NCBI RefSeq assembly: GCF_037893015.1
Contig: NC_133666.1
Coordinates: 654,919,276 to 654,983,275 of the forward strand
Direction: 5' to 3'
From: Macrotis lagotis
Taxonomy: Eukaryota > Chordata > Mammalia > Peramelemorphia > Peramelidae
DNA length: 64,000 bases
The position numbers and the translations under genes are program-made. Of this stretch, positions 11,176 through 20,049 are shown one piece after another. How positions within the stretch are numbered: the stretch's first letter is position 1; the number at the start of each line of letters is the position of its first letter. Below the pieces are notes generated by a model, which was not told the DNA's origin, made no database searches, and was given only the letters and a program-made list of their open reading frames with translations.

Positions 11176-12340
11176 CTGTGGGGGTGGGAGTAGAAAGTTC
11201 CATAACCATGATAACAGAAGATACCATGCTCTAGATTCACACTAAGCCAAATTTCATTGGTGTCCTAGAGTTCTAATAACCTAAGATACCTTCTGGTGCT
11301 TTCAGACTTGGGGACTTCACATACTTGGGAAAGAATGATAGAATAGAAAAGATCAACCAAAAAGTTATCTGATTTTCTTGTCCCCTCAAAGCTCTAACAT
11401 TATATCCAACCTGAGCAGTCATCTTCTCTCCAATATCCTCATAAAGAGTCATCTAGCTTTTGCTTAAAGATGGCCAAGGATGAGGTTCTCACTGTCCAAT
11501 TCATGAAAATAATGGACACAGACCAAAATTCCAGTGGTATCTTTCCATTGGACTGGAACCAATAACCATATTTTACATAATTGTAACTCTCAAATAATGT
11601 GAATACTAATATAAACAACCACTTCATGCTAATTGGAACCTAGCTTTTTCTCTTAAACTAGAATCTTCTCCTTTTCTGAAGCCTTTAGTCCTACATCTGT
11701 TCTTTGAGGCCAAACAGAAAAAAAAACAGTCCAATCTCTTTCCCATATGACAGCTCTTTGAATAATTGAAGCTGGGTCTCTTGATCCTCCCCTTGCCCCA
11801 GTTTTTCTGCTTTCTAGTTTCTTCACCATCAAAAAAAATCACTGAATCTCAAAGTCGGATGGGACGTCAGAGACCATTTAGGAGAGATATCATTAGGAAT
11901 TCATTGCTTCCTTTTCTATATAAGCTCACAAACTACCCATTCAATAATGTATGCTAAGATCTTGCCAGAAGTCAAAGTCAAGTTCAACAGCCCATAATTT
12001 CCAGACTCCTCCACATTTGCTCCCCTACAGTCCTATGACAATTTTCCCAATCTTCATTATTTTTTCAATGATCATAGTATTATAGAATGGAACTTGGAAG
12101 AAATCTAAGTGATAATCTGAGCTGACAGTTTTCCCTTAACAATGATGAAAGTAAAGGTTTGGAAAAAAGAAAGAAATTTCACTTAAAGAGGGAGGGGGCA
12201 GAACCCAAACTCTAACACTATTCCTTTGATTTTAAATTCACATCTGATCCATTTGCTAATAGTTCAAAAAGTACTGGTCATTCTTTTAGTGACTGGGGAG
12301 ATTGCTTCCTTGGACCTGACCACTTGAATGAACTAACATA

Positions 12341-12660
12341 TGTTCTAAGGGCCCTTGCAGCTCTGACATCCTGGGTTCTAAGGACCCTCCCAGTTCTGTC
12401 ATCCTGTATTCTAAGATTCCTCTCAGCTCTGACATCCTGGATTCTAAGATCCCTCCTAGTTCTGGCATCCTGAGTTCTAAGAGCCCTCCCAGCTCTGTCA
12501 TCCTGTGTTCTAAGAGCCCTCCCAGCTCCAATATCCTTTGTTTTAAGGACCCTCCTAGCTCTGATAGTCTATGCTCTAAAGTCTATCCCAGCTTTAGTGT
12601 CCCATTCTTTATGTTCTAAAATCTCATTTAGTTCTCACATTCAACATTCTGTATTCTCAA
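12341..12660. repeat. 33-base minisatellite in the last CLEC4G intron
   Basis: About seven imperfect tandem copies of a 33-base unit (core TCTGACATCCTGGGTTCTAA followed by GGACCCTCCCAGT) run from 12341 to about 12600 and fade by about 12790. Because 33 is a multiple of three, the minus strand shows an 81-codon open frame with an 11-residue repeat (MTELGGLLEHR-like). This is a product of the repeat; nothing suggests it is a gene. Confidence 0.85.
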
Positions 12661-12915
12661 GTCCTTATCAATGCTGACATACCATATGGTATGTTCTCCC
12701 CTCTTCATTTCAATGAGTTATACTCCAAAGCATCTCAAGTTCTGATACTCTAATTTATATGTTAAGGGTCCTCCAACTTGGATTTTTTTTATATTGATTT
12801 TCTCAATAAGAGCCCTTCAACCTTGGATATTCTTTAGCCTATGTAATGGTGTTTCAGATTCAATGCAATAATTAACACCTAGACCTGAGCCTGTGTCCCA
12901 GAAGAAGATATTTAC

Positions 12916-13031
12916 CTGCAAGTGAGTTTGGTACCATCAATCCACTTATACTCAGTAACCATTCCTCTGGCTCAAGTTGCTGTGAGTCCAATCCAGTAAC
13001 CCAAGCCTTTGGTGTTCTGGTTCAAGAAGGT
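12916..13031 (-). CDS. CLEC4G: CLEC4G exon 7: middle of the lectin domain, with in-frame TGA
   Basis: A 116-base exon with acceptor TTGTTAAG and donor GTAAAT, entering in phase 0 and leaving in phase 2. It encodes TFLNQNTKGLGYWIGLTAT, a TGA (12974-12972), then ARGMVTEYKWIDGTKLTC. The YWIGL core and the KWIDGT turn flank the stop in the same frame, so the frame is right. The stop aligns with an arginine-rich loop of human LSECtin; CGA to TGA is one simple route. The stop lies about 56 bases before the last exon junction, borderline for nonsense-mediated decay. Confidence 0.83.
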
Positions 13032-13392
13032 CTTAACAAGGGGTAAGAGTTGTCAGTGGAATCATAATCCCTACCCTTCATAGGTTATATATCTCCCCCA
13101 TTCACACTAGTGGCTGCTATAGGGGCCAGGGCTCCCCCACTGGATAAGAGGCTGTCTAGGGCAGGGGGCAGTCTTTCCCTACCTCCTCAGATTGGAAGCT
13201 AAGTGGGTGGGTATCTTCCCTCTACCCTCAAGCCAAGGACATCCTGAGGGCAAGGGACATGTCTTACATCCCCCCAGGACAGAGGTCCCCCCAGGTTCCA
13301 AAGCTCCCCACTCAGGCCATAGGATCCTGGGTCCATGTTTTTCTTCTCACACTGGCCTTGGCCCAGGGGGAGGGTCTCTCCCAGGCTTCTAC

Positions 13393-13541
13393 CTGTTCTT
13401 TATTGTTGTTCACAATAACCAGATGGGCCTGTTTCTGAGCACAGTTCTGCTGTGACTGGTCCCAGTGAGCTTTGGTGGTAGAGAAGAAGTAGCAGGAACC
13501 CTCAAAGGCCAGCCAGGAATCAGGGCACGGGGAGCAGGAGC
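13393..13541 (-). CDS. CLEC4G: CLEC4G exon 6: first third of the lectin domain
   Basis: A 149-base exon with acceptor TTCCAG and donor GTAGAA, entering in phase 1 and leaving in phase 0. It encodes SSCSPCPDSWLAFEGSCYFF followed by STTKAHWDQSQQNC and QAHLVIVNNNKEQ. This holds the first disulphide cysteines, the WxxFxGSCYFFS signature and the HLV beta strand typical of CD209-group lectins. It is fully open. Confidence 0.88.
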
Positions 13542-14021
13542 CTGGAAATGATGCTTAGAGTTTGCTCCATGCCCAGGTCAAACTGCCTCTCTAACCTGGC
13601 CTGAGAAAGGGAGTCTCTTATGCTGTCAAGTTCAAGGAAGGACACTGGATGATGACTCTGGAACTACCATGGGTCCTTGGTCTTTTGCTGGTCCTCTGGA
13701 GCCCACACTAAACCTTGCTGCTAACCCAGCCTCTGTAAATCTAGGATCCCAGGAAAACCCTGACTATGCTGAGAGGTCAGTGCTCAGGATGGACAGATAC
13801 CACTCAATGGGATAGTCATGGGGATGGGGAGGGGTAGAGGAGGTAGGGTTGCAACCCTGTCCTTGGACCCAGGAGAAGCAGCTACCTGGGCCAATAGTGA
13901 ATAATTAAACCTAAGGTCAGGTCACTTTGAGGGCTTCTGGTTCCCATTTTCCTTACTCCAGATTCCCTCAGACTGAGCCACCCCAACCCACAGCCAAATG
14001 TCTCTGACTGAATCAACTCAC

Positions 14022-14111
14022 TGTTCCCACTTCTCACAGCAGCCACAGCCCGGAACATCTCACTGCGAATGTCTTGTCTGTCCTTCCCAGCCTCTGCCAG
14101 GGCTTGAGTCA
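14022..14111 (-). CDS. CLEC4G: CLEC4G exon 5: distal stalk
   Basis: A 90-base exon with acceptor CTCCCAG and donor GTGAGT, phase 1 at both ends. It encodes TQALAEAGKDRQDIRSEM then FRAVAAVRSGN. This is the most diagnostic part for CLEC4G: human LSECtin has an almost identical LAEAG...FRALEAVR stalk end just before the lectin domain. No stop or frameshift is present. Confidence 0.85.
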
Positions 14112-14419
14112 CTGGGAGAGCACAGGGAAAAGAGTGTGTCCAACAGAGGGAGGATGGCTATGTCTGGTGGCAACATCAAGATATTTGGCAAGCCCTACAG
14201 TGGGTTTCTGAGAGGGCTGATTCTAAGAATGGTCAATAAGGTTGTTAGGAAAGGGTTAGAGTGGGTTATTATGGGAATACTCAGTAGGATCAGTGTTGAT
14301 CTTCCAAGGGCATTCGTCTAGGGTCATACAGCCAGGTCTATGGTAGGGATGTTCAAAGAGTGGGGCAGGCCCTAGGAGATGACTTTGGCTCAGAGGGCTG
14401 GCCTGGGGGAAGGACTTAC

Positions 14420-14491
14420 TCTTGGTGTTGAGCTCATTGTGATTGCTTTCCAGTTTGAGTAATCAAGCATGAGTTTCACTCAGTTTCTTCT
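14420..14491 (-). CDS. CLEC4G: CLEC4G exon 4: stalk coiled coil with in-frame TGA
   Basis: A 72-base exon with acceptor ACACAG and donor GTAAGT, phase 1 at both ends. It encodes KKLSETHA, a TGA stop (14465-14463), then LLKLESNHNELNTK. The heptad-like leucine spacing continues across the stop and aligns with the human LGEAQAKLMEQESALREL segment, so the stop replaces a stalk residue rather than marking a wrong frame. Because the exon is a multiple of three, skipping it would keep the frame. Confidence 0.72.
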
Positions 14492-14812
14492 CTGTGTTCC
14501 CCAAACCAGTCCACAAAGCAGAGTCTGGGCATAAGGACAGGAGAGGGATCTGGGACAAGGTAAGCCTGAATTCCTCCCCCTCTGTATCCCCAGTTTTCTC
14601 TCAGAACCTCCCCAAACAATTCTTCTAAACTCCCACCCTCAACCCTCTCTGTCCCATCTCACCATTTCTCCTGACAGCAACCATATCTTCTTTTAGCTAT
14701 CCCATATGCTCTGTCCAGTTAAAAGCTGGAAAGAGTTCCCCAATTTTCTCAGTTCCATAGATTCATGGGATTGTACCCATTTGGATCAGTGTGTGAAAGA
14801 TAATCCACCTAC

Positions 14813-14866
14813 CATTGGTTCTCACTTCCTCTTTTAGCTGATCCAGTTCTTGGGAGGTCTTTGAGC
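14813..14866 (-). CDS. CLEC4G: CLEC4G exon 3: proximal stalk
   Basis: A 54-base exon flanked by CCCTAG and GTAGGT, phase 1 at both ends. It encodes GSKTSQELDQLKEEVRTN, close to the LKEEV stalk segment of human LSECtin and suited to a coiled coil. A counterpart of the human segment between this and the membrane span was not found in the intron; the only candidate frame there meets a stop at once. Confidence 0.75.
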
Positions 14867-15155
14867 CTAGGGACACATATGTGTACAAATACCCCAAAAT
14901 AGATGCATTCACACTTCTATAGGATCCCCACCCACTGTGAGGAGTAGAGGTCAGCAGGGACCAGGAAAGGAGCAGGGAGAATGAAGACAGGTAAGAGGAG
15001 TGAGCTAGTGAGACCAAGTAGAGCAATGCTCTAAAGGTCTGTAGGCTGAAGCTTGATCAATTCCCTTCTCTTCCCCTTCCTCACGCCTCCTCCCTGCAAC
15101 CCCATCTTCTGGGGAGGCCACCTGGTATCTAGCTTCCTTCTTCTGTTCTCCTCAC

Positions 15156-15263
15156 CCTTGACCAGTGCCACAATGAGGAGAATCCACAGCAGTAGAATCA
15201 CAGCTAACATCAGGGAGACAGATTTCGAGGGCCAGTCTCTGGGAAAGCATTTCCTCCACCAAC
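15156..15263 (-). CDS. CLEC4G: CLEC4G exon 2: signal-anchor membrane segment
   Basis: This 108-base exon is preceded by CCACAG and followed by GTGAGG, phase 1 at both ends. It encodes a basic juxtamembrane stretch (GWWRKCFPRDWPSK) then the hydrophobic SVSLMLAVILLLWILLIV, a single membrane span of about 21 residues expected to act as an uncleaved signal anchor. The human protein has the same order: tryptophan-rich basic stretch, then hydrophobic span. No stop is present in this exon. Confidence 0.82.
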
Positions 15264-15649
15264 CTGTGGTTAAATCAGGAAAGAAGAACCCTTGGAAACA
15301 TCCTTAGAGGAATACCAAGGCACAAGCCCAACCAAAGGAGACCCAAGGCCACCTGCATCTCACATCTGGAGTAGGCCGAGAGTGGGTGGGAATGTCTTAA
15401 TAGTACAGACAAGGGGATAGGTTAGCAAGGATGGAATTTGGTTGTAACCATAATCTTTGTTCTTTTTCCCTTTGGGACCCTGGGTCACTCCTCCAAAGGG
15501 GGTCCTGGAGCTGGGTAAATCAAAAGGAAAAAAGAGAGGTACAAGTGGTTCCTAACATCCTGCCTTCTAGTTCTAAGAAGCCCCTGGGAAAAATGAGGAC
15601 CCTTGCCTAGTACCTGTGCCCAGTGAGTTCCCTGTTTTCTAGGACTTAC

Positions 15650-15698
15650 CTAAAGCTGGATAGTCTTCTTCCCATTTTTGATAGTTGGAGGAGCTCAT
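15650..15698 (-). CDS. CLEC4G: CLEC4G exon 1: start codon and cytoplasmic tail
   Basis: The ATG at 15698 opens MSSSNYQKWEEDYPAL and the exon ends in phase 1 at a consensus donor (G|GTAAGT at 15649-15644). The human tail has the same YxKW pattern near the N-terminus, which decided the start. No upstream in-frame ATG was noticed. The tyrosine-bearing tail fits a type II lectin that enters the cell after ligand binding; that role is family knowledge. Confidence 0.8.
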
Positions 15699-15865
15699 GG
15701 TGAGGATGTAGCCTGGGTCACCCAAAGGAGAGAAATGAGCCTTTTCCTTACAATCCTCATGAATATCATATTTATTAAGCCCTTCCTTCCTTTTCAGATT
15801 ACCACCCAGATTCTAGGTGTCATGTCAGCAAATGAGGAACTTTGGGCACTTCCTCCTCTATTCTG
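15699..15865 (-). promoter_or_regulatory. Remaining CLEC4G 5' flank between start codon and L1 insertion
   Basis: About 167 bases separate the ATG from the poly(A) end of the upstream L1-derived element. On the minus strand they include GAGGAAGTG at 15855-15847, a PU.1/ETS-like core of the kind common in myeloid promoters. A TATA-like AATAAATATG also occurs, but a transcription start cannot be placed. Any older upstream promoter sequence now lies beyond the element, from 19082. Confidence 0.3.
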
Positions 15866-16049
15866 TTTTTTTTATATTTTATTTTATTTTATTTTTTTAA
15901 TTCTCATTTTGTACAAATGGTTTTTTTTACATTAATAAAATATTCTTGTTTAAGAGTAAACAAACTACCCCTCCCCCCCCTGAATATAGACTTGCTTGGG
16001 CGATAAAGAGGAGAGAAAAAAATTAAAATAAAAAAAATAGTAATAATTG

Positions 16050-16400
16050 TAGGTATGACCAGGTGGCGCAATGGACGAAGCACCAGCCCTGGAGCCATGA
16101 GCACCTGAGCCCACATCCAGCCCCATAGACCCAACAATCACCCAGCCATGTGGCATGCAAGTCATCTGATCCCCATTGCCCTACAAAAACCAAAAAGAAG
16201 GAAAACAAAACACCCAAAATAAAATACAATAGAAATCATAGTAAGGGTGGCTGGGTGGCAGACAGAGCATTGGCCCCTGAGCCAGGAGCACCCGGGTCCA
16301 AATCTGGCCCCAGACACCCAAAGATCACCCTGCTATGTGGCCCCAGGCAGGCCACCCAGCCCCATTTGCCCTGCACCCTCCCACAAATAATAATAGTAAA
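16050..16400 (+). mobile_element. Two tandem SINE-like units within the minus half-L1
   Basis: Two units in the same direction, about 16055-16200 (head GACCAGGTGGCGCAATGG) and 16245-16400 (head GGTGGCTGGGTGGCAGACAG), both antisense to the element. They have no clear counterpart in the plus copy. They are more diverged and more CpG-rich than the ordinary SINEs in the window, so they may be an older or separate subfamily. Confidence 0.6.
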
Positions 16401-16591
16401 AAATGTGCTTCAGTCTTTGTTCCAACAGCAACAACTCTGTCATGGGTGGATCACATTCTTTATGGTAAGTGCATCACAAAAGTTGCTTCCATATTTTTCC
16501 AATGTTGCCATTGCTGATCACAACTCCCTCCTTTCTTATTTCTCCACTAGCATGTACTATATTTTCTCTCTCCTTTCACTCTGACTCTGCT

Positions 16592-16735
16592 GTAGGGTAG
16601 CTGAGTGACACAGCAGACAGATCCCCAGCTCTGTGGCCAAGAGACCCTGAACCCCCATACCACCCCTTAGGCCCAGCGTCCACCTGGCCCTATGGTCCCA
16701 GACAGGCCATCCAATCCCAGCCCCTTGCAAGAAGT
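16592..16735 (+). mobile_element. SINE-like module inside the half-L1 3' region
   Basis: A tRNA-SINE-like unit (head GGGTAGCTGAGTGACACAGC, tail CCCTTGCAAGAAGTAAAA) lies antisense to the half-L1. The same diverged module is at the equivalent point, in mirror orientation, in the plus-strand copy (24752-24890). It was therefore in the source element before both inserted. Confidence 0.7.
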
Positions 16736-17247
16736 AAAAAAGAAAATGTGTTATATCTGACCATTCTCCCCGCCATGGTCCATCCTCTCCTCCATCACTC
16801 ACATCCCCCCCCTTCCCCCTGTCCCCCCTCTCTCCTTCTTACTCCAGATGCCTATACCCCATTGAGTATATATGCTATTTCCTCTCCTAGCCACCTCTGA
16901 TGAGAGAGAAGTTTCCCTCATTCCCCCTTGCCTTCCCCCCTTCCATATCATTGCAATAGCTCATTGTAATGAACAAAAATCTTATTATATGAGATATCTT
17001 GGCCTATTCCCCCTCTCCTTTTTCTTTCTCCCATTACATTTCCCTTTTTTCCTATTGACTCCATTTTTACGCCATATTTTATCTTCAAATTCAGCTTTCT
17101 CCTGTGCTTCAACTATAAAAGCTCCCTCTACCTGCTCTATTAACTGAGAAGGTTCATATGAATTTTATCAGTGTCATTTTTCTATGTAGGAATACATGCA
17201 GTTCATCATCATTAAGTCCCTCATATTTTCCCCTTCTCCTCCAATCT

Positions 17248-18336
17248 CTATGCTTTACCTGAGTCCTGTATCTGAAGATCAAACCTTCTGTTCAGCTCTG
17301 GCCATTCCAAAAGGAACCTTTGAAATTCCCCTGGTTCATTGAAAGTCCATCTTTTTCCCTGGAAGAGGACATTCAGCCTTGCTGGGTAGTTCGTTCTTGG
17401 CTGCATTCTAAGCTCTTTTGCCTTCCAGTATATTATATTCCAAGCCCTATGAGCTTCCAATGTAGTTGCTGCTAAGCCCTGTGTGATCCTGACTGCAGCT
17501 CCATGATATTTGAACTATGTCCTTCTGGCTGTTTGTAATATTTTCTCTTTGACTTGGGAGTTCTGGAACTTGGCTATAATATTCCTAGGGGTTGGTTTTT
17601 GGGGATCTCTTTCTCGGGGGGGGTTGGTAGATTCTCTCCATTTCTATTTTGCCCTCTGCTTCTAGAATATCAGGGCAATTTTCCTGTAGTAATTCTTTGA
17701 AAATGATGTCAAGGCTCTTTACCTGATCATGACTTTCAGGTATTCCAATAATTTTTAAATTATCTTTCCTAAGTCTGTTTTCCATATCAGTTGTTTTTTC
17801 AATGAGATATTTCACATTTTCTTCTAATTTTTCATTTTTTTTTTGTTTTGAAGTATTGATTCCTGATTTCTGGTAAATTCATCAGTCTCCCTGAATTCTA
17901 TTCTTTGTCTGAAGGATTTGTTCTCCTCAGAGAATTTTCTTATCTCTTTTTCCATCTGGCCAATTTTGCTTTTTAAAGCATTCTTCTCCTCAATAACTTT
18001 TTGAACTGTTTTATCCATTTGACCTAAGCTGGTTTTTAACATGCTATTTCATTCAGCATTTTTTTGGATTTCCTTGACTAAGCTGCTGACTTCATTTTCA
18101 TGTTTTTCCTGCATCTCTCTTTTTTCTTTTCCCAGTTTTTCTTCCAACTCCCTCATTTGATTTTCAAAGTTTTTTTTGAGCTCTGTCATAGCCTGAGCCC
18201 AATTTCTGTTTTTCTTGGAGTCTTTAGATGCAGGAGCTTGTGCTTCCTCATCTTCAGACTGAGTATTTTGATCCTTCTTGGGCTCATTTGCAAAATATTT
18301 CTCAATGGTCTTCCTCTTGTTTCTTTGCTTGTTCAT
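17248..18336 (-). pseudogene. L1-type ORF1 relic of the minus-strand half-L1
   Basis: Conceptual ORF1p, an RNA-binding chaperone-type protein. In order: basic N-terminus (MNKQRNKRKTIEKYF), long coiled coil rich in Glu/Lys, RRM-like region with RKDNLKIIGIPESHDQ, and C-terminal domain ending near ARLNVLFQGKRWTFNEPGEF. The frame is broken by a TGA at about 18049 and at least one frameshift in an A-run near 17820, with further stops after 17585. Divergence from intact is modest, so the insertion is not very old. The source family is inferred. Confidence 0.8.
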
Positions 18337-18439
18337 TTTCCCAGCCTAAGCCTGTTTTTTGGGTGCTTCCTGAGCTTTTGGGACACTCCCACAAGGGTCT
18401 CAGTATGTGAGGTTCTGTCCTCCCTCCTGGTCTGTGAAT

Positions 18440-19073
18440 GACCATAAGCACCCCCCTCTGCCATGGGGCCGAGGTGGGGGGGCCCTGCTGTTCTATGGGG
18501 GGGCCTAGACTGGGATCAGGATCTGAATGTGGTCAGAGCCCCAGAGTCCTGTTCCAGAGGCAGAGGACAGAGCTCTGCAGTCTCTCTTCACTCCCCTCCC
18601 TCAGCTCAATGGGCTCATGCCCTGGGGGCTCCTGCTTACCAGCTCCACCTGCTTCTGTTTCTGGATCTGGGCTGTGCTGGCCAAGCTGCTGGCTGTGTGC
18701 CCTGAGGGCTGGGCTCCAAGTGTTCTCTGGCAGAGGTCCCCCACTGTTCCCTCACTTTGTGCCCGGTGCTCCCCGGGGTGCAGCTCAGGGGACTCCCCCG
18801 CTGCTGTGAGCCCTGGCTCCCAGCACCCTGGGGCTGCCTCCGGGAGGCTGAAGTTCTTTGGCTCTGGGGGGCCACCCCTCTGGCGGGCTGCCCCTCCGAC
18901 CCCGAGGAGCAGAGCCTTTCTGCTCTTTTCCAGGTTACCTTGAGTAGGAGAACTGCCTCAATGGGTCCCTTTGTGGGTTCTGTCTCTCAAAAGTTTAGTT
19001 AGAGTCCTTAGTTTCAAGTTTTATCACAGAGTGCCTAAGACTGAATGACTTCTTGTCGCCATCTTGGCTCCGC
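18440..19073 (-). promoter_or_regulatory. GC-rich 5' UTR / internal promoter region of the half-L1
   Basis: From 18440 to 18960 the sequence is clearly richer in G, C and CpG than anything nearby. L1 5' UTRs carry an internal promoter, and the start context GCCAAGATGGC resembles the YY1-type site (AAGATGGC) that positions L1 transcription. Whether it is active, or drives transcripts toward CLEC4G, is unknown. Confidence 0.45.
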
Positions 19074-19081
19074 CTATTCTG

Positions 19082-19660
19082 CTCTTTCTTTCCTAGTAGT
19101 CCCATACTGAGACTGAGACAGTAAGGACCATATCTTCTGAGACAGAGACCCCTTGTCCCCATCCCCCCGGGAAGCAGAGCAGACACATAATCTGATTTGG
19201 TCCATCTCTGTCTCTGTTGGTGCTCCCCTCCCACCTTTCTTCATTTCTACAAAGTCATAAGATCATAAACTTCGAACTGGAAGGGACCTTAGTCTAACTT
19301 TAGTCTAATCTCTCTCAACTCCCTCATTTAAAAAAGAGGAAACAGAGAAAGTCAAAAAGATGCCATTACTTGTCCAAAGTCATTAACTTGTCGGTGGCAA
19401 AGCTGGCATTGGGACCTAGATCTTCCGACTTCCAATCTGGTGAACAAGAATGTATTGGTTTCCATTTAGCCCCTCTGGTTCCTCTTCTGCCTTTGCTATA
19501 ACTGAGCTCCCTTCCCCAGAGGAAGTAACCCTGATATCCAGTTCCTTTCTATGTCAGCCTTGACCCTCTTGATATTACATCTTTCATATCCTTAACTTCC
19601 AGAAGTTCCCAAATTCCTCTCTTCCTTCTCTTACTAATGATCTGGACAGATCAAGGATCA
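19082..19660. other. Former upstream flank of CLEC4G, with an antisense MIR
   Basis: Sequence directly beyond the half-L1; before that insertion it lay just upstream of CLEC4G. 19255-19450 is a MIR-like repeat in antisense (AACTGGAAGGGACCTTAGTC ... GAGGAAACAGAGAAAGTC). No exon was recognised in the rest. Confidence 0.45.
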
Positions 19661-19854
19661 TAGACTTACAGTTTGGAAGGAAACTTCAAAGTCATCAGCT
19701 TGTTTTTTTTTCTTTCTAAATTGTTTTTCTGTATTTTATAAACTATATATTATATATTGAGTTGCCAGTAGATGCTTCAGTCAGGGAACTCAATTATGGG
19801 TCAAGTATACAGTTGTATAAATATATATACACACCACCTCCATATGCATACATT

Positions 19855-20000
19855 GGATTATTAGTCAATTAAGCAATCAGTAGACATTCATTAAGTGCCT
19901 ACTATATGCTAAGCAAGTAAGGATATAAAAAGAGACAAAAGACAGGCTGTCTCAAGGAGTTCTCAATCTAATGGGGAAGATAACATGCAAACAAATATAT
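19855..20000 (-). mobile_element. L2 3' end, antisense
   Basis: TTCATTAAGTGCCTACTATA ... CTCAAGGAGTTCTCAATCTA is the reverse of the L2 3' terminus. Confidence 0.65.
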
Positions 20001-20049
20001 ACAAAGCAAATACTGGCTCTACCATCCATTCACCAGGATGGTAAAAAAA

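Larger units (their letters stand above)
10987..15698 (-). pseudogene. CLEC4G: CLEC4G (LSECtin) orthologue, probably inactivated
   Basis: CLEC4G encodes a type II membrane C-type lectin of liver and lymph-node sinusoidal endothelium and myeloid cells that binds glycans through a Ca2+-dependent domain. Eight exons can be joined on this strand to a 259-codon reading frame (stop included): short cytoplasmic tail, membrane segment (about residues 31-51), coiled-coil stalk (53-124) and lectin domain (about 126-258). Stalk wording (LAEAGKDRQDIRSEMFRA), the CPDSWLAFEGSCYFF start of the lectin domain, YWIGLT, WNEGEPND, GRWNDAPC and WICEKRQQC at the C-terminus match human LSECtin better than CD209 or FCER2 as I remember them. 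Splice edges and phases agree throughout. Codons 80 (exon 4) and 194 (exon 7) are TGA. The human protein is about 293 residues, and roughly one stalk exon has no counterpart found here. Identity is firm; loss of function is inferred from two stops in one assembled haplotype. Confidence 0.88.
15866..19073 (-). mobile_element. Half-L1 (HAL1-like) element: 5' UTR, ORF1, 3' region, no ORF2
   Basis: An L1-derived non-LTR element inserted on the same strand as CLEC4G. The 5' end (19073) reads GCGGAGCCAAGATGGCGACA, the classic L1 5' UTR start. A GC-rich 5' UTR of about 740 bases precedes a decayed ORF1 (18336-17248) and a 1.4 kb 3' region ending in an A-rich tail (minus strand) at 15866-15900. Target-site duplication CTATTCTG is visible at 15858-15865 and 19074-19081. 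No endonuclease or reverse transcriptase is encoded, and the plus-strand copy at 22.5 kb has the same layout, so this is a family design rather than a single deletion. It would need L1 enzymes in trans. Confidence 0.82.

Noticed and set aside
12286..12531. 81-codon minus ORF with 11-residue repeats
   Set aside because: Entirely produced by the 33-base minisatellite in a CLEC4G intron; no start context or family.
13998..14321. 107-codon plus ORF over CLEC4G exon 5
   Set aside because: Lies antisense to a stalk exon of known identity; no domain of its own.
12972..14465. The two in-frame TGA codons as selenocysteine codons
   Set aside because: No lectin of this family uses selenocysteine, the aligned human residues are not cysteine, and the 3' UTR before AATAAA is too short for a SECIS element.
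18438..18943. Overlapping plus ORFs of up to 138 codons
   Set aside because: GC-rich half-L1 5' UTR read backwards; openness comes from base composition.
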